This document shows positions 35,215-44,568 of a DNA stretch of 64,000 nt, piece after piece. The notes under the pieces were generated by a model. The model saw nothing but the letters and a program-made list of their open reading frames with translations, searched no databases and was not told where the DNA came from. Each line of letters starts with the position of its first letter. Position 1 is the stretch's first letter. This DNA comes from Pseudomonas fluorescens (GTDB lineage Bacteria > Pseudomonadota > Gammaproteobacteria > Pseudomonadales > Pseudomonadaceae), in NCBI RefSeq assembly GCF_001648775.1, contig NZ_LVEJ01000028.1, forward strand, positions 134,269 through 198,268, in the 5' to 3' direction. A program made the translations under genes and the position numbers.

Positions 35215-36249
35215 ATGAAGATTGCGCTTTGTTCTACAATGGTGCCATTCGTATTCGGCGGAGGCCGTAACATCGTGGACTGGCTTGCGACCACCTTACA
35301 GGAAGCAGGCCACCAAGTTGAAATTGTCTATCTACCAGAGATAGACAATCCCGACACTTTGTTTCAGCAGATGATGGCATTGCGCTGGGTAGATCTTGAA
35401 TCCGCCGACCGTATCATTTGCTTTCGCCCGCAATCTCACTTAATTCCGCACCGACATAAAATTTTGTGGTTTATACACCACGTGCGCATTTTTTATGATC
35501 TATGGGAGTCTGAATACCGCCCATACCCTGACGACGAAAAGTTCCGCGGTTTTCGCGACGCTCTGTTTTCAGTTGATGATCAAGCACTGCGTGAAGCAAA
35601 AGCGGTGTTTACAAATTCGAAAGTTGTGTCGACGAGACTCGAACGTTACAACGGCGTTAAAAGCGAAGTTTTGTACCCGCCAGTTTTTCAACCTGAGCGT
35701 TACCATTGCTCAGGTCAAAATGATGAAATTGTGTATATATGCAGACTGGAACACCATAAACGCCAACATTTGCTGGTAGAGGCTATGGCGCTTACCAAGA
35801 CACCAGTTCGATTAAGGCTTTTAGGCTCAAGTGCCGGGGCAGACTATCCCAAATCGATTGAAGAAATAATTAACGCAGCTGATCTTACCGACCGGGTTTT
35901 TCTGGACAATCGCTGGATTACCGAAGAAGAAAAAGTTGAGCAATTCGCAGAATGCCTAGCGGCTGCCTATCTACCGGTGGATGAGGACTCCTATGGCTAT
36001 CCTAGCCTGGAAGCCAGCCACTCCTCCAAGGCGATCCTGACTACAACGGACTCGGGCGGCGTTCTAGAACTTGTACAGGATGGCTTCAACGGGCTTATAG
36101 CTGAGCCCACGCCAGAGTCCCTTGCAGCGGCAATGGACAGCCTTTATTTGAATCGCTCCAACACCGCAGCCATGGGCGTCAACGCAAAACAACGTTTGGT
36201 TGACTTGAACATTTCCTGGAAACACGTCCTGGAGCGACTCCTAGCATGA
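35215..36249 (+). CDS. GT4-type glycosyltransferase, copy 1 of a related pair
   Basis: This 344-residue GT-B transferase has an N-terminal glycine loop (VFGGGRNIVDW), a donor-site segment YICRLEHHKRQHLL and the C-terminal TTTDSGGVLELV. It shares length, layout and this C-terminal motif with the next gene, so the two are probably ancient duplicates. Its start follows the aminotransferase stop by two bases, and its end overlaps the next start (ATGA). It probably adds one residue of the O-antigen unit, perhaps the perosamine. The donor is unknown. Confidence 0.8.
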   Translation: MKIALCSTMVPFVFGGGRNIVDWLATTLQEAGHQVEIVYLPEIDNPDTLFQQMMALRWVDLESADRIICFRPQSHLIPHRHKILWFIHHVRIFYDLWESEYRPYPDDEKFRGFRDALFSVDDQALREAKAVFTNSKVVSTRLERYNGVKSEVLYPPVFQPERYHCSGQNDEIVYICRLEHHKRQHLLVEAMALTKTPVRLRLLGSSAGADYPKSIEEIINAADLTDRVFLDNRWITEEEKVEQFAECLAAAYLPVDEDSYGYPSLEASHSSKAILTTTDSGGVLELVQDGFNGLIAEPTPESLAAAMDSLYLNRSNTAAMGVNAKQRLVDLNISWKHVLERLLA

Positions 36250-37280
36250 AAGTATTGGTTGTCAACAACATGGCGCCTTTCTTATGGGGTGGTGCTGAGG
36301 AACTCGCCGCTAATTTACGAAAGAATCTTATTCTTGCGGGACACGAATCAGAGATCTTGCGCATTCCATTTCAATGGGAACCCTCGACAAAAATCCCCTC
36401 ACAGATGTTGATGGCGCGCGCATTCGAACTGATGAACGTGGATCATGTAATCGCGCTTAAGTTTCCAGCCTACTTGATTCAGCATCAAAGAAAAACATTG
36501 TGGCTAGTTCACCAGTATCGCCAAGCTTACGATTTATTCGATGTAGGTCAAACCAATCTACCGCCCGGCAAAAGTGGAGAAGATATTCGCTCCACGATTC
36601 TGAATGCAGATAACGAGTGCTTTTCTAATAGTCGGAATATCTACAGCATCTCGGAAAATACTCGCCAACGCCTTTTGAAAAACAACGGGTTTGACTCCAC
36701 CGTATTGGTGCCCCCCGTCAATGACCCAGAAGCATTTATCAATGGCACCCACGGGGACTATATTTTTGCTGGCGGTAGAGTCAACAACATGAAACGCCAG
36801 CACCTGCTCCTGCAGGCTTTGGTTAAGACCGATAAGCGCGTCAAGTTGATTATCGCCGGGCCTCCGGACTCTCCAGCGGATGCCGAGAAACTGGTTAAAA
36901 TGGCCCAAACACTGGGTGTAACGGACAGAGTTCGACTGGATCTGCGCTTTCTGCCACGCTCTACCTATGCTGACTACGTAAATGGGGCAATGGCTGTCGC
37001 CTATATACCATTCGATGAAGAGATGGGTTATGTAACCATGGAAGCCGCCACCGCCTCCAAGGCGCTGATCACCACCACAGACAGCGGCGGAGTATTAGCA
37101 TTGGTTAAGGACCGTGTGACCGGCTGGGTGGCAGAACCTAGCATTGAAAGCCTGGCGGCCACCATGAGCGCCGTAGTCGCAAACAGATCCACAACTATCG
37201 AATACGGGGCTGCCGCAAACGCACTATGGAATAGCCTGGGTATCAACTGGAATGAAACCATCGAGGCGCTTCTGAAATGA
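36246..37280 (+). CDS. GT4-type glycosyltransferase, copy 2 of a related pair
   Basis: This 344-residue GT-B transferase is parallel to the gene before it: LWGGAEELAANL at the N-terminus, IFAGGRVNNMKRQHLLL at the donor site and TTTDSGGVLALV near the C-terminus, followed by AEPSIESLAATM where the neighbour has AEPTPESLAAAM. Starts and stops overlap with both neighbours as ATGA, showing tight translational coupling. The sugar and linkage are unknown. Confidence 0.8.
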   Translation: MKVLVVNNMAPFLWGGAEELAANLRKNLILAGHESEILRIPFQWEPSTKIPSQMLMARAFELMNVDHVIALKFPAYLIQHQRKTLWLVHQYRQAYDLFDVGQTNLPPGKSGEDIRSTILNADNECFSNSRNIYSISENTRQRLLKNNGFDSTVLVPPVNDPEAFINGTHGDYIFAGGRVNNMKRQHLLLQALVKTDKRVKLIIAGPPDSPADAEKLVKMAQTLGVTDRVRLDLRFLPRSTYADYVNGAMAVAYIPFDEEMGYVTMEAATASKALITTTDSGGVLALVKDRVTGWVAEPSIESLAATMSAVVANRSTTIEYGAAANALWNSLGINWNETIEALLK

Positions 37281-38584
37281 AGTTTCTAATCTTCACTCCG
37301 GCCACTAAAACCTCGGCCATTGGCCGAATGACTAGTCTAGTGACGCATGCTCTCAGATCTCAAAACCATGAAGTAGTCGTTGTCCGCACGGAAATGACCG
37401 ACCATCTAAATTCCGAAACACATGATTTCGGATGCGATGTTATTTCCTGGAGAGACACGGCCGATGTCGAGGCCACCATCGAGCGCTCTGATATTTGTAT
37501 TCATCAGATTGGAGACAACTATGAATTTCACCAAGGCAATATTGATTGGCTGGCACGCTTTGGCGGGATAGTTTGCCTTCATGATTTTTTCTTGGGCCAT
37601 CTTTTTTGGGACTGGTCTCAACATAATGCTGAGCAGGCTAAAAAAGTTCTTAAGACTTATTATTCGACAGAGACTGCGGAGCGCTTTTACAGCATTAGTG
37701 GTCATGAAGAATTCATAGCATTTACCAAAGATCAGTCCCCCATGACGGAGTGGATTTGTTCAATGGCAAACGGTGTGGTGACTCATAGCAACTGGGGTTG
37801 CGATAGAGTCTTGAGCTCTTGCCCCGGCCCCGTGCGTGTAGTCCCGTTGGCCTATGACTCCCCCGGCCTTTCACTTGCAGGAACACAGCAAAAGCACTTG
37901 CCAACGACCAAGCTCAAACTACTGACAATTGGACATGTGAACCCCAATAAGAGAGTTGAAAGCTGCATCAAGGCTATTGGCGGCAACCCAACGCTTCGAG
38001 AGGCAGTGTCTTATCGATTGGTAGGTGCCATTCAACCTGAAGTGAAAACTAAAATCCTCGAACTCGCGCAAAGCCAAGGCGTAGATGTTGAGATTTCGGG
38101 AGAGGTTGACGGCGACACCCTCGCACTCGCTATTATCGACGCAGATGTAATTAGCTGCCTGCGCTGGCCTAGCCTGGAGGCAGCATCTGCTTCAGCAATC
38201 GAAGCAATGCTTTATGGAAAAACCACAATTGTCACCAATACGGGCTTTTACAGCGAGCTTCCCGAGCAATACGTTCTAAAAATAAACCATGAGCATGAGA
38301 TCGAAGAGCTTAGAGCAACGCTACTGTCTCTCCATGCCAATCCTGACCTATTGAAGAAAAGAGGTCAGGAAGCGCAAAAATGGGCAAGTTTGACATTCAC
38401 GGCTGAAAACTATGCCACTCAGTTATTCGATATCAGTTCTACTTGCATCAGAAACATTCCCTCGCTGAACGCGGCATCGTATTACGCAGGCATACTTCAC
38501 GGCTGGGGCACCGACACCAGCATAATACAAAACAGTGAGTCACTTGCCCCACTGGCCATTTTCAACGAAAGCTATCCGCATTAA
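37277..38584 (+). CDS. Glycosyltransferase, GT-B fold, last gene of the plus-strand operon
   Basis: This 435-residue protein has an N-terminal domain with the acceptor-side SDICIHQIGDNYEFH region and a GT4-like C-terminal half containing LTIGHVNPNKRVESC and ASASAIEAMLYGKTTIV. It is longer than the two transferases before it and less similar to them. A C-terminal tail of about 50 residues follows the transferase domain. Its ATG overlaps the previous stop. Base composition is visibly AT-richer than the housekeeping genes, as in the whole plus-strand module from 35.2 kb. Confidence 0.72.
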   Translation: MKFLIFTPATKTSAIGRMTSLVTHALRSQNHEVVVVRTEMTDHLNSETHDFGCDVISWRDTADVEATIERSDICIHQIGDNYEFHQGNIDWLARFGGIVCLHDFFLGHLFWDWSQHNAEQAKKVLKTYYSTETAERFYSISGHEEFIAFTKDQSPMTEWICSMANGVVTHSNWGCDRVLSSCPGPVRVVPLAYDSPGLSLAGTQQKHLPTTKLKLLTIGHVNPNKRVESCIKAIGGNPTLREAVSYRLVGAIQPEVKTKILELAQSQGVDVEISGEVDGDTLALAIIDADVISCLRWPSLEAASASAIEAMLYGKTTIVTNTGFYSELPEQYVLKINHEHEIEELRATLLSLHANPDLLKKRGQEAQKWASLTFTAENYATQLFDISSTCIRNIPSLNAASYYAGILHGWGTDTSIIQNSESLAPLAIFNESYPH

Positions 38585-38599
38585 TTTATTGCTCTAATG

Positions 38600-38639
38600 T
38601 TAGTGAGTCGACGGGCATTTAAAGCCGTCGACTCACTAA
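38600..38639. repeat. Perfect 15 bp inverted repeat between convergent operons
   Basis: Arms of 15 bases beginning TTAGTGAGTCGACGG pair perfectly around the loop GCATTTAAAG. It lies 15 bp after the plus-strand operon and 9 bp before the end of the wbpX-like gene. A T tract is missing on both strands, so it is at best a non-standard bidirectional terminator. Confidence 0.7.
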
Positions 38640-38648
38640 AAACAGCCA

Positions 38649-40028
38649 TCAACCTTTTAATATTTTACCAGCCGTTTCTTTCCAACTGATAGGTTTGTAG
38701 CGATGTTTTATGTCAGCTTCTTTTAACGCCAACTCGCCCGGTACAAACAGATATTTCTCCAACGCATCCACCCACTCCGAAATATTCCAAGGGTCTAGGT
38801 AGTCCAACAAATCACCCCCCACCTCCGGAACCGATGCAGCGCTAGAAGCTAGGCAGTATTTACCGGCGGCAAGACTTTCAGCCACTGGAAGCCCCCACCC
38901 TTCATACAACGACGGAAAAGCGGTCATCGTGCAACTCTGATACAAACGCATCAAGTCGGAGTCAGACACATTGTTCAGCACTCGGATGTATTCTTTAGTT
39001 CTTGGGTCGAGTCCGATATCAGTTAAAAACTCATTCACACCCCACCCCGGCATACCGACGAACACCAACTTAGGGAGACGAGTCACCCCCTTGTCCACTA
39101 AACGTGTATAGGCGCGATACATTACTTCATGATTCTTTCTGCGTTCAATGGTTGAAACAAACAAGATAAACTTGTCTTCCAATATAGCTTTAACCTCAGC
39201 GCTTATATTAGCATCCAACGTATGAGAGACTTGACAGCCTAGTTTAACCACTATTGTTTCAGGAGTAGGCGCCCCTAGCTCGCTCAACAGAGCCAGGAGG
39301 TCTCTCTGAGTACACTCGGAGATACAAAGTATCTTGTCAGCGCACCAGGCAACATCGGTAAAGTAGTTGGCAAATCGAGCAGCCACATCGCCAACGCAGA
39401 GGTGCGGCAGGCGAACCGGGATGACGTCGTAACAACACAAAACGACGCGCAGACCGACTTCCTTCTTCAGCCGATAAAGATACGGAAGATCTTTGTTTTC
39501 CCAATCCAACCCTACCGAAATGTAACTGTCGCCTTCGGCAAAGGGATGACTGGCGGCCTGCGCCTTCGCGGGCGATGGAGTAAATACATGACTACGATTG
39601 GCTGGCTTGAAAAATGCTCTGGTCGCCGACCTCAAGTGTCGAACACCAATCACTGCCTCAACGATGGAAGTGCGGCGCAATTGAAAAAACTGATAAATGC
39701 GCCCGCTCAATTTAGGCGGAAGGCGATTCAGAACCTTGATCGCCTTTTCCTTCAACCGAGCCTCGATCGAACTTTTGTTCGAGCTGACTGCGGCTACACT
39801 GCCTGGCATAGTCTGGTGTGAGCCGGAAATTCGCTTGAGGGTCGCAGCCACTTCTGCAGCGTCGATCGCGCTGTAACCCGTCGCAGAGTTATAGAAGCAG
39901 AACTTCACCTCTTCGCCCGCAGCGATCAATTCAAGCGCGTGAGCGGCAGCCTCCGCCTCAGTACGAATAATGCCTACCGCTGGCCGGCGCCAGCCAAGGA
40001 TGGTCGTTACATCAAACCAGGTGATCAT
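38649..40028 (-). CDS. wbpX: WbpX-like GT4 glycosyltransferase
   Basis: This 459-residue transferase starts MITWFDVTTILGWRRPAVGI. Before the GT-B domain it has an N-terminal region with a basic segment (about 90-140). The C-terminal half carries FVSTIERRKNHEVMYRAY and the E-x7-E motif EGWGLPVAESLA. Length and start match WbpX, the D-rhamnosyltransferase of the P. aeruginosa common antigen. It is separated from wbpY, wbpZ and rmd by the opposite-strand module, which suggests insertion or rearrangement. Its ATG overlaps the upstream stop. Confidence 0.78.
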   Translation of the reverse strand: MITWFDVTTILGWRRPAVGIIRTEAEAAAHALELIAAGEEVKFCFYNSATGYSAIDAAEVAATLKRISGSHQTMPGSVAAVSSNKSSIEARLKEKAIKVLNRLPPKLSGRIYQFFQLRRTSIVEAVIGVRHLRSATRAFFKPANRSHVFTPSPAKAQAASHPFAEGDSYISVGLDWENKDLPYLYRLKKEVGLRVVLCCYDVIPVRLPHLCVGDVAARFANYFTDVAWCADKILCISECTQRDLLALLSELGAPTPETIVVKLGCQVSHTLDANISAEVKAILEDKFILFVSTIERRKNHEVMYRAYTRLVDKGVTRLPKLVFVGMPGWGVNEFLTDIGLDPRTKEYIRVLNNVSDSDLMRLYQSCTMTAFPSLYEGWGLPVAESLAAGKYCLASSAASVPEVGGDLLDYLDPWNISEWVDALEKYLFVPGELALKEADIKHRYKPISWKETAGKILKG

Positions 40029-41248
40029 GCTTGCGCCTTCTTTTCAATGACTTCTGCCGCTGCACGCGGGATCGATTCCAGGCTTCGGGCCCAGGTCAGC
40101 GGCTCGCGAGACGCTTTGTCCGGCCCGTTGTCGTCAATCGTTGCCGACCCGGTCAGACGCATGCGAATCGCCGCGTGAAACTCTTGCGGCGTACGCGCCA
40201 CACTGATCTCCGGCAGGCCCAAGTGCTGTTCGAAACCCCGGAAAGCCGATTCGGTACCGATCACGTACTTGCCCGAGTAGATGGCTTCGGCGGTTTTGAT
40301 GTTGGAACCGCCGCCATGGGGAATAGGCAACAGAAACGCATGCGCCAGCGTTTTCACGGCATCCAGGTCTTCGTCCGGCAGCATATACAGCAACTGCAGA
40401 CGCGACAGGTTCAACTGCCCCCAGCGACTGTCGCGAAGGGTCGATTCCAAGTGCTCACACACACTCCCAACTACCACCAGTTTGCTGTCCGGGGGAATGC
40501 AGGCCAGAGAACTTCCGAGGCATTCATTGAAGCCCTTGAAATTAGGTGGATGAGCGCTGGCGACATAGAGAATCCAGGGCGACGGCGGCAGACGTTCTTT
40601 CCAGCTCTTCAGCAGCTCCGGCTTGGCCGACCACGGCGCGATACCGTTGGAAGCGAGCAGCGGTTTCTTCGCCCCCCAAGCCTTGAGGATGTCGTAATCA
40701 GCCTGGGTTACGGCCACGGCAATATCGGCTTCCAGAGTCGCCTTGCGCTCAAGTGCCTCAATATCAGCAATGACTGACTCAGTTCCTTTGATCGCGTAAC
40801 TGTCGAGGATTTCCTGCTTTAGCGGAGCCTCAATGTTTTGCGAGCCGTAAATCAGACAAGCATTGGCATATTGCGGCAGTTGCTTGATCTTCAGAACCAA
40901 CGGCCACAACCAGGGTTGCTCGACATGGATCACGTCGATAAAGGGAGGTAGTTTCTTGAGGATTTCGGCAAACCCGCCCTGTTCCGAAGCGGCGAATTCA
41001 CCCGACAGCAAATCGTTGATCAACGGCACATACGTGCCCTTGTACTTCCTGAAAGTGCTGCCAGCGGGAAAGCTGACATCATTGGAGCCCAGCGTCGACG
41101 GCGGATAGCCCTCTGGCTCGTAAACGGCCAGGTGGGTAACGCTCCAGCCATTTTCGCCAAAGGTTTTCGCGATGTTGGCAACCCGGACCTGTCCACCGTG
41201 TCGGGGACTGGCGATCGGATAGGTACTTAACAATAAAACCGTTTTCAA
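40025..41248 (-). CDS. Glycosyltransferase, GT4-like
   Basis: This 407-residue GT-B protein starts VLLLSTYPIASPRHGGQVRV, has a mid-region WILYVASAHPPNFKGFNEC donor-domain start and a C-terminal IPHGGGSNIKTAEAIYSGK motif, typical of GT4 enzymes in Pseudomonas LPS loci. It is coupled to the wbpX-like gene by a four-base overlap. It may work in the same rhamnan pathway. Acceptor and donor are unknown. Confidence 0.78.
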   Translation of the reverse strand: MKTVLLLSTYPIASPRHGGQVRVANIAKTFGENGWSVTHLAVYEPEGYPPSTLGSNDVSFPAGSTFRKYKGTYVPLINDLLSGEFAASEQGGFAEILKKLPPFIDVIHVEQPWLWPLVLKIKQLPQYANACLIYGSQNIEAPLKQEILDSYAIKGTESVIADIEALERKATLEADIAVAVTQADYDILKAWGAKKPLLASNGIAPWSAKPELLKSWKERLPPSPWILYVASAHPPNFKGFNECLGSSLACIPPDSKLVVVGSVCEHLESTLRDSRWGQLNLSRLQLLYMLPDEDLDAVKTLAHAFLLPIPHGGGSNIKTAEAIYSGKYVIGTESAFRGFEQHLGLPEISVARTPQEFHAAIRMRLTGSATIDDNGPDKASREPLTWARSLESIPRAAAEVIEKKAQA

Positions 41249-41348
41249 AATATGAACCTATTGAATTGATATTTCACAACCCACGACCGCACCGCAATGT
41301 TTCGCTCACCGAAGCACAGGCGCCGTTGGATACCAAAGAACCAGTGAC

Positions 41349-42713
41349 TCAAGCGCCCTTGATCAACAATTCGATCTCTTTCAGACGCGCCCACATCAAA
41401 TCCTGATCGCCTCTGGCCTCGACATTGAGCCGCAACAGTGGCTCGGTATTGGAGCCGCGCAGGTTGAAGCGCCAATCGGCGAAGGAAACACTGATGCCAT
41501 CCGTTCTATCTAGCTCAGGGTTGAGCGGCAGGAAGTGCTCCAGCACTTTGTGCAGCATCGCCGGCACATCCTCTACCCGATAGTTGATCTCGCCGGTGCA
41601 CGGATAAGCAGCGATACGCTCATCCACCAGTTGCGCCAAAGTTTTGCCCGTTGTGGACATCAGCGCTGTGACCAACAACCATGGAATCATGCCGCTATCG
41701 CAATAGGCAAAATCACGGAAGTAGTGGTGAGCGCTCATCTCGCCGCCATAAATGGCGTCTTCGAGGCGCATGCGCTCCTTGATGAAGGCATGACCTGTCT
41801 TGCACAGCACAGGCACACCGCCCGCCTGTTCTACCTGATCTATGGTATTCCAGGTCAGACGCGGGTCATGAATGATCTTGCTTGCAGGATGTTGCTTGAG
41901 CAGCATTTCCGCCAACAGGCCGACCAGATAATAGCCTTCGATAAAGCGGCCGGTTTCGTCGAAAAAGAAGCAACGGTCGAAGTCGCCGTCCCATGCCAGC
42001 CCGACATCACAACTGTTGGCGAGCAGAGCCTGCCGGGTCAGCTCACGATTTTCCGGCAACAGCGGATTAGGGACGCCATTGGGGAAGTTGCCGTCCGGCT
42101 CGGCATTGATCAGTACCCACTCAAAGGGCAGCTTGTCGATCAAGGCCTGCAGGACCGGACCAGCGGCGCCGTTGCCAGGGTCTGCCAACACTTTCAGCGG
42201 CTTGAGGTCCGCAACGTCGATGTAAGTGAGCAAGTGCTTGATGTACTGACTTTTATCCAGCTCATGGCGGACTTCTCCCGCCTCGTCGGCCAGCGCTCCG
42301 AGATCACCGCTTTCGACTCGATCACGAATCGCATTGAGACCGGTGTCGCCACTGATCGGGCGTGACTGCGACTTGACCAGCTTCATCCCGTTGTAGCCCT
42401 TGGGGTTGTGGCTGGCAGTGATCATGACTCCACCGTCGGCATTGAAAGCACTGGTGGCGAAATAGACTTCTTCAGTTCCGCACAATCCGATATCGATGAC
42501 ATCCGCGCCAGCCTCTCTCAGGCCGCGGGTCATCGCATCAGCTAGCATCGGGCTTTCCAGTCGCATATCCCGGCCCAACACGATGCTTTTGCCTCGCAAC
42601 TCGACAACCATTGCACGGCCAATCCGATAGGCAACGTCTTCGTTGAGGTCGGACGGCACTTCGCCCCGGATGTCATAAGCCTTGAAGCATCGGGTTTTGA
42701 TAGGGGTATGCAT
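41349..42713 (-). CDS. manB: ManB, phosphomannomutase
   Basis: This 454-residue phosphohexomutase has the phosphoserine loop TASHNPKGYNG (about residues 98-108), the metal-binding DGDFDR, the sugar-binding GEMSAHHYF and the phosphate-binding RGSNTEPLLRL. It interconverts mannose-6-P and mannose-1-P to feed ManC. AlgC-type enzymes also accept glucose phosphates. GAGATC precedes the ATG. A 154 bp gap with a hairpin separates it from manC upstream. Confidence 0.92.
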   Translation of the reverse strand: MHTPIKTRCFKAYDIRGEVPSDLNEDVAYRIGRAMVVELRGKSIVLGRDMRLESPMLADAMTRGLREAGADVIDIGLCGTEEVYFATSAFNADGGVMITASHNPKGYNGMKLVKSQSRPISGDTGLNAIRDRVESGDLGALADEAGEVRHELDKSQYIKHLLTYIDVADLKPLKVLADPGNGAAGPVLQALIDKLPFEWVLINAEPDGNFPNGVPNPLLPENRELTRQALLANSCDVGLAWDGDFDRCFFFDETGRFIEGYYLVGLLAEMLLKQHPASKIIHDPRLTWNTIDQVEQAGGVPVLCKTGHAFIKERMRLEDAIYGGEMSAHHYFRDFAYCDSGMIPWLLVTALMSTTGKTLAQLVDERIAAYPCTGEINYRVEDVPAMLHKVLEHFLPLNPELDRTDGISVSFADWRFNLRGSNTEPLLRLNVEARGDQDLMWARLKEIELLIKGA

Positions 42714-42811
42714 TTTGATCTCTTGCCTTGGAATCTAAGACGGCACATGGAAGGGAGAGCCATGGCCGTGCGTCATCGATATGGATTGAAGTCACGGGTG
42801 AACACATGCAA

Positions 42812-42850
42812 ATAAGCCTGACCGGATGAACAATCACCGATCAGGCTTAT
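42812..42850 (-). terminator. Hairpin between manC and manB
   Basis: ATAAGCCTGA and TCAGGCTTAT form a ten-pair stem 18 bp after the manC stop, with only a weak T stretch (TTATTT) on the minus strand. It is probably a partial terminator or message-stabilising hairpin. Confidence 0.55.
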
Positions 42851-42867
42851 GACTTCCAGCCCGCTTT

Positions 42868-44310
42868 TTACTTGTCGACGCGGCCGTAGTTATCCTCAAA
42901 ACGGACGATATCGTCTTCACCCAGATAATCGCCGCTTTGCACTTCAATAAGGACCAGGTCAATCACGCCCGGGTTCATCAGGCGATGCTGATGGCCGGCA
43001 CGAATGAACGTCGACTCATTGGTATTAAGCATCAATTCCTGCTGGTCGTTGACCACGACTGCCATCCCACTAACAACGATCCAGTGCTCACTGCGGTGGT
43101 GATGCATCTGCAATGACAGCGACGCCTTCGGTTTTACAACAATGCGCTTGATCTTGAAGCGCTCGCCATTTTCCAGAGTGGTATAGGTACCCCATGGACG
43201 ATGGACCGTGCGATGCAGCAAGTGCACCGTATGGCTGCAAGCCTTGAGCTGGTTGACGATATGCTTCACGTCTTGAGCGTGGTCTTTATGAGCAATCATT
43301 ACCGCGTCAGGCGTGTCGATGACCAGCAAGTCTTCAACACCGACCAGCGCAGTCAAGCGCCCTTCACTGTTCACGTAGTTGTTGCGCGAGCCATGGGACA
43401 GCACTTCACCTTCGAAGCGGTTGCCATTCTCGTCCGGTGCAGTCAATTCGCTCACTGCGTTCCAGGAGCCGATATCACTCCAGCCGATGTCGCAAGGAAT
43501 GGTCGCCACCTTCTGCGAACGCTCCATGAGGGCATAGTCGATGGAGATATCCGGCACCTGAGCAAAACTTTCGCTGTCCAGCGCCAGGCAACGATACTTG
43601 CTGGACGAGGTCAGGCGAGACGCTTCAATGGTTTTGGCTACGGCGTCCACGACATCGGGCGCATGCTGGCGAAGTTCTTCCAGAACGGTGCCCACTCGAA
43701 AGCAGAACATGCCCGAGTTCCAGAAATAGTTGCCGGCACTGACGTAGGCCTGGGCAGTTTCCAGATCTGGCTTCTCGACAAAACGCGCAACTTTCAAGCC
43801 ACCTTTGAGCGGTGCATCCTTTTGCGCTTCGATGTAGCCAAAGCCGGTTTCAGGATAGGTTGGCTGAATCCCGAAGGTGACCAGCCAGCCCTCGCTGGCG
43901 AGAGCAACGGCGTTAGCCACAGCCGTGGCAAACGCTTTTTCATCCTTGATCAAGTGATCGGCTGCCAACACCAGCATATGGGCGTCAGGGCCATGGGTAG
44001 CCTCCAACTGCAGCGCCGCTGCCGCTACCGCTGCTGCCGTGTTACGGCCGAACGGTTCAAGGATAAAGCCTTGTGCATGCTTTGCAGTGTTGACTACTCC
44101 GTACTCGTCTTCGGTCTTGAACAGCAACTCACGATTGGTCACCGTAAGGACTTCTACGACACCTTCCAGACGGGAAGCACGCAGAAATGTCTTCTGGATC
44201 AGATTCTGGCCACCAGGCAAATCCATGAAAGGCTTCGGATGGGCTTCACGGGAAACGGGCCACAAACGGCTACCCACTCCGCCAGACAAAATTACGGGAA
44301 TCAGTTCCAT
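42868..44310 (-). CDS. manC: ManC/WbpW, mannose-1-P guanylyltransferase / mannose-6-P isomerase
   Basis: This 480-residue bifunctional type II enzyme has an N-terminal GDP-mannose pyrophosphorylase domain with GGVGSRLWPVSRE and the FVEKP motif. The C-terminal cupin isomerase domain holds the metal-binding QMHHHRSEHW. It makes GDP-mannose, the donor for Gmd and so for D-rhamnose and perosamine. ATG at 44310 with AAGGAC. The name wbpW would apply if it belongs to the common-antigen set. Confidence 0.94.
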   Translation of the reverse strand: MELIPVILSGGVGSRLWPVSREAHPKPFMDLPGGQNLIQKTFLRASRLEGVVEVLTVTNRELLFKTEDEYGVVNTAKHAQGFILEPFGRNTAAAVAAAALQLEATHGPDAHMLVLAADHLIKDEKAFATAVANAVALASEGWLVTFGIQPTYPETGFGYIEAQKDAPLKGGLKVARFVEKPDLETAQAYVSAGNYFWNSGMFCFRVGTVLEELRQHAPDVVDAVAKTIEASRLTSSSKYRCLALDSESFAQVPDISIDYALMERSQKVATIPCDIGWSDIGSWNAVSELTAPDENGNRFEGEVLSHGSRNNYVNSEGRLTALVGVEDLLVIDTPDAVMIAHKDHAQDVKHIVNQLKACSHTVHLLHRTVHRPWGTYTTLENGERFKIKRIVVKPKASLSLQMHHHRSEHWIVVSGMAVVVNDQQELMLNTNESTFIRAGHQHRLMNPGVIDLVLIEVQSGDYLGEDDIVRFEDNYGRVDK

Positions 44311-44568
44311 GCTCTAAGTCCTTAATCCCCTTTCCTGTGGGTCATCTTCAGGAAAGCAGGCTCAGTTATGTTTCTAGTCGTTTCTGCACCGTAACCAGTG
44401 CAAAATCCTTGCCCCGCCTGCTCGCTTCACGGCAAGCGGACCCATGACGCTTATGCCCTGCAAAGGCCGAATACATTGCTCAATCCTGTTGACCATTCTA
44501 CAGCGGCAGCCATCATTAATAACTCGACAATTACAAGCAATGGATGGATCGCGAGGGACCATTCATCA

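Noticed and set aside
36771..36778. GGCGGTAG, the core of the ops/JUMPstart element used by RfaH
   Set aside because: It lies inside a glycosyltransferase coding sequence, where it encodes part of the donor-site loop, and not in a leader region.
44374..44562. 62-codon minus-strand frame between rmlA and manC, checked as a possible rmlC remnant
   Set aside because: It shows none of the cupin motifs of RmlC and no ribosome site.
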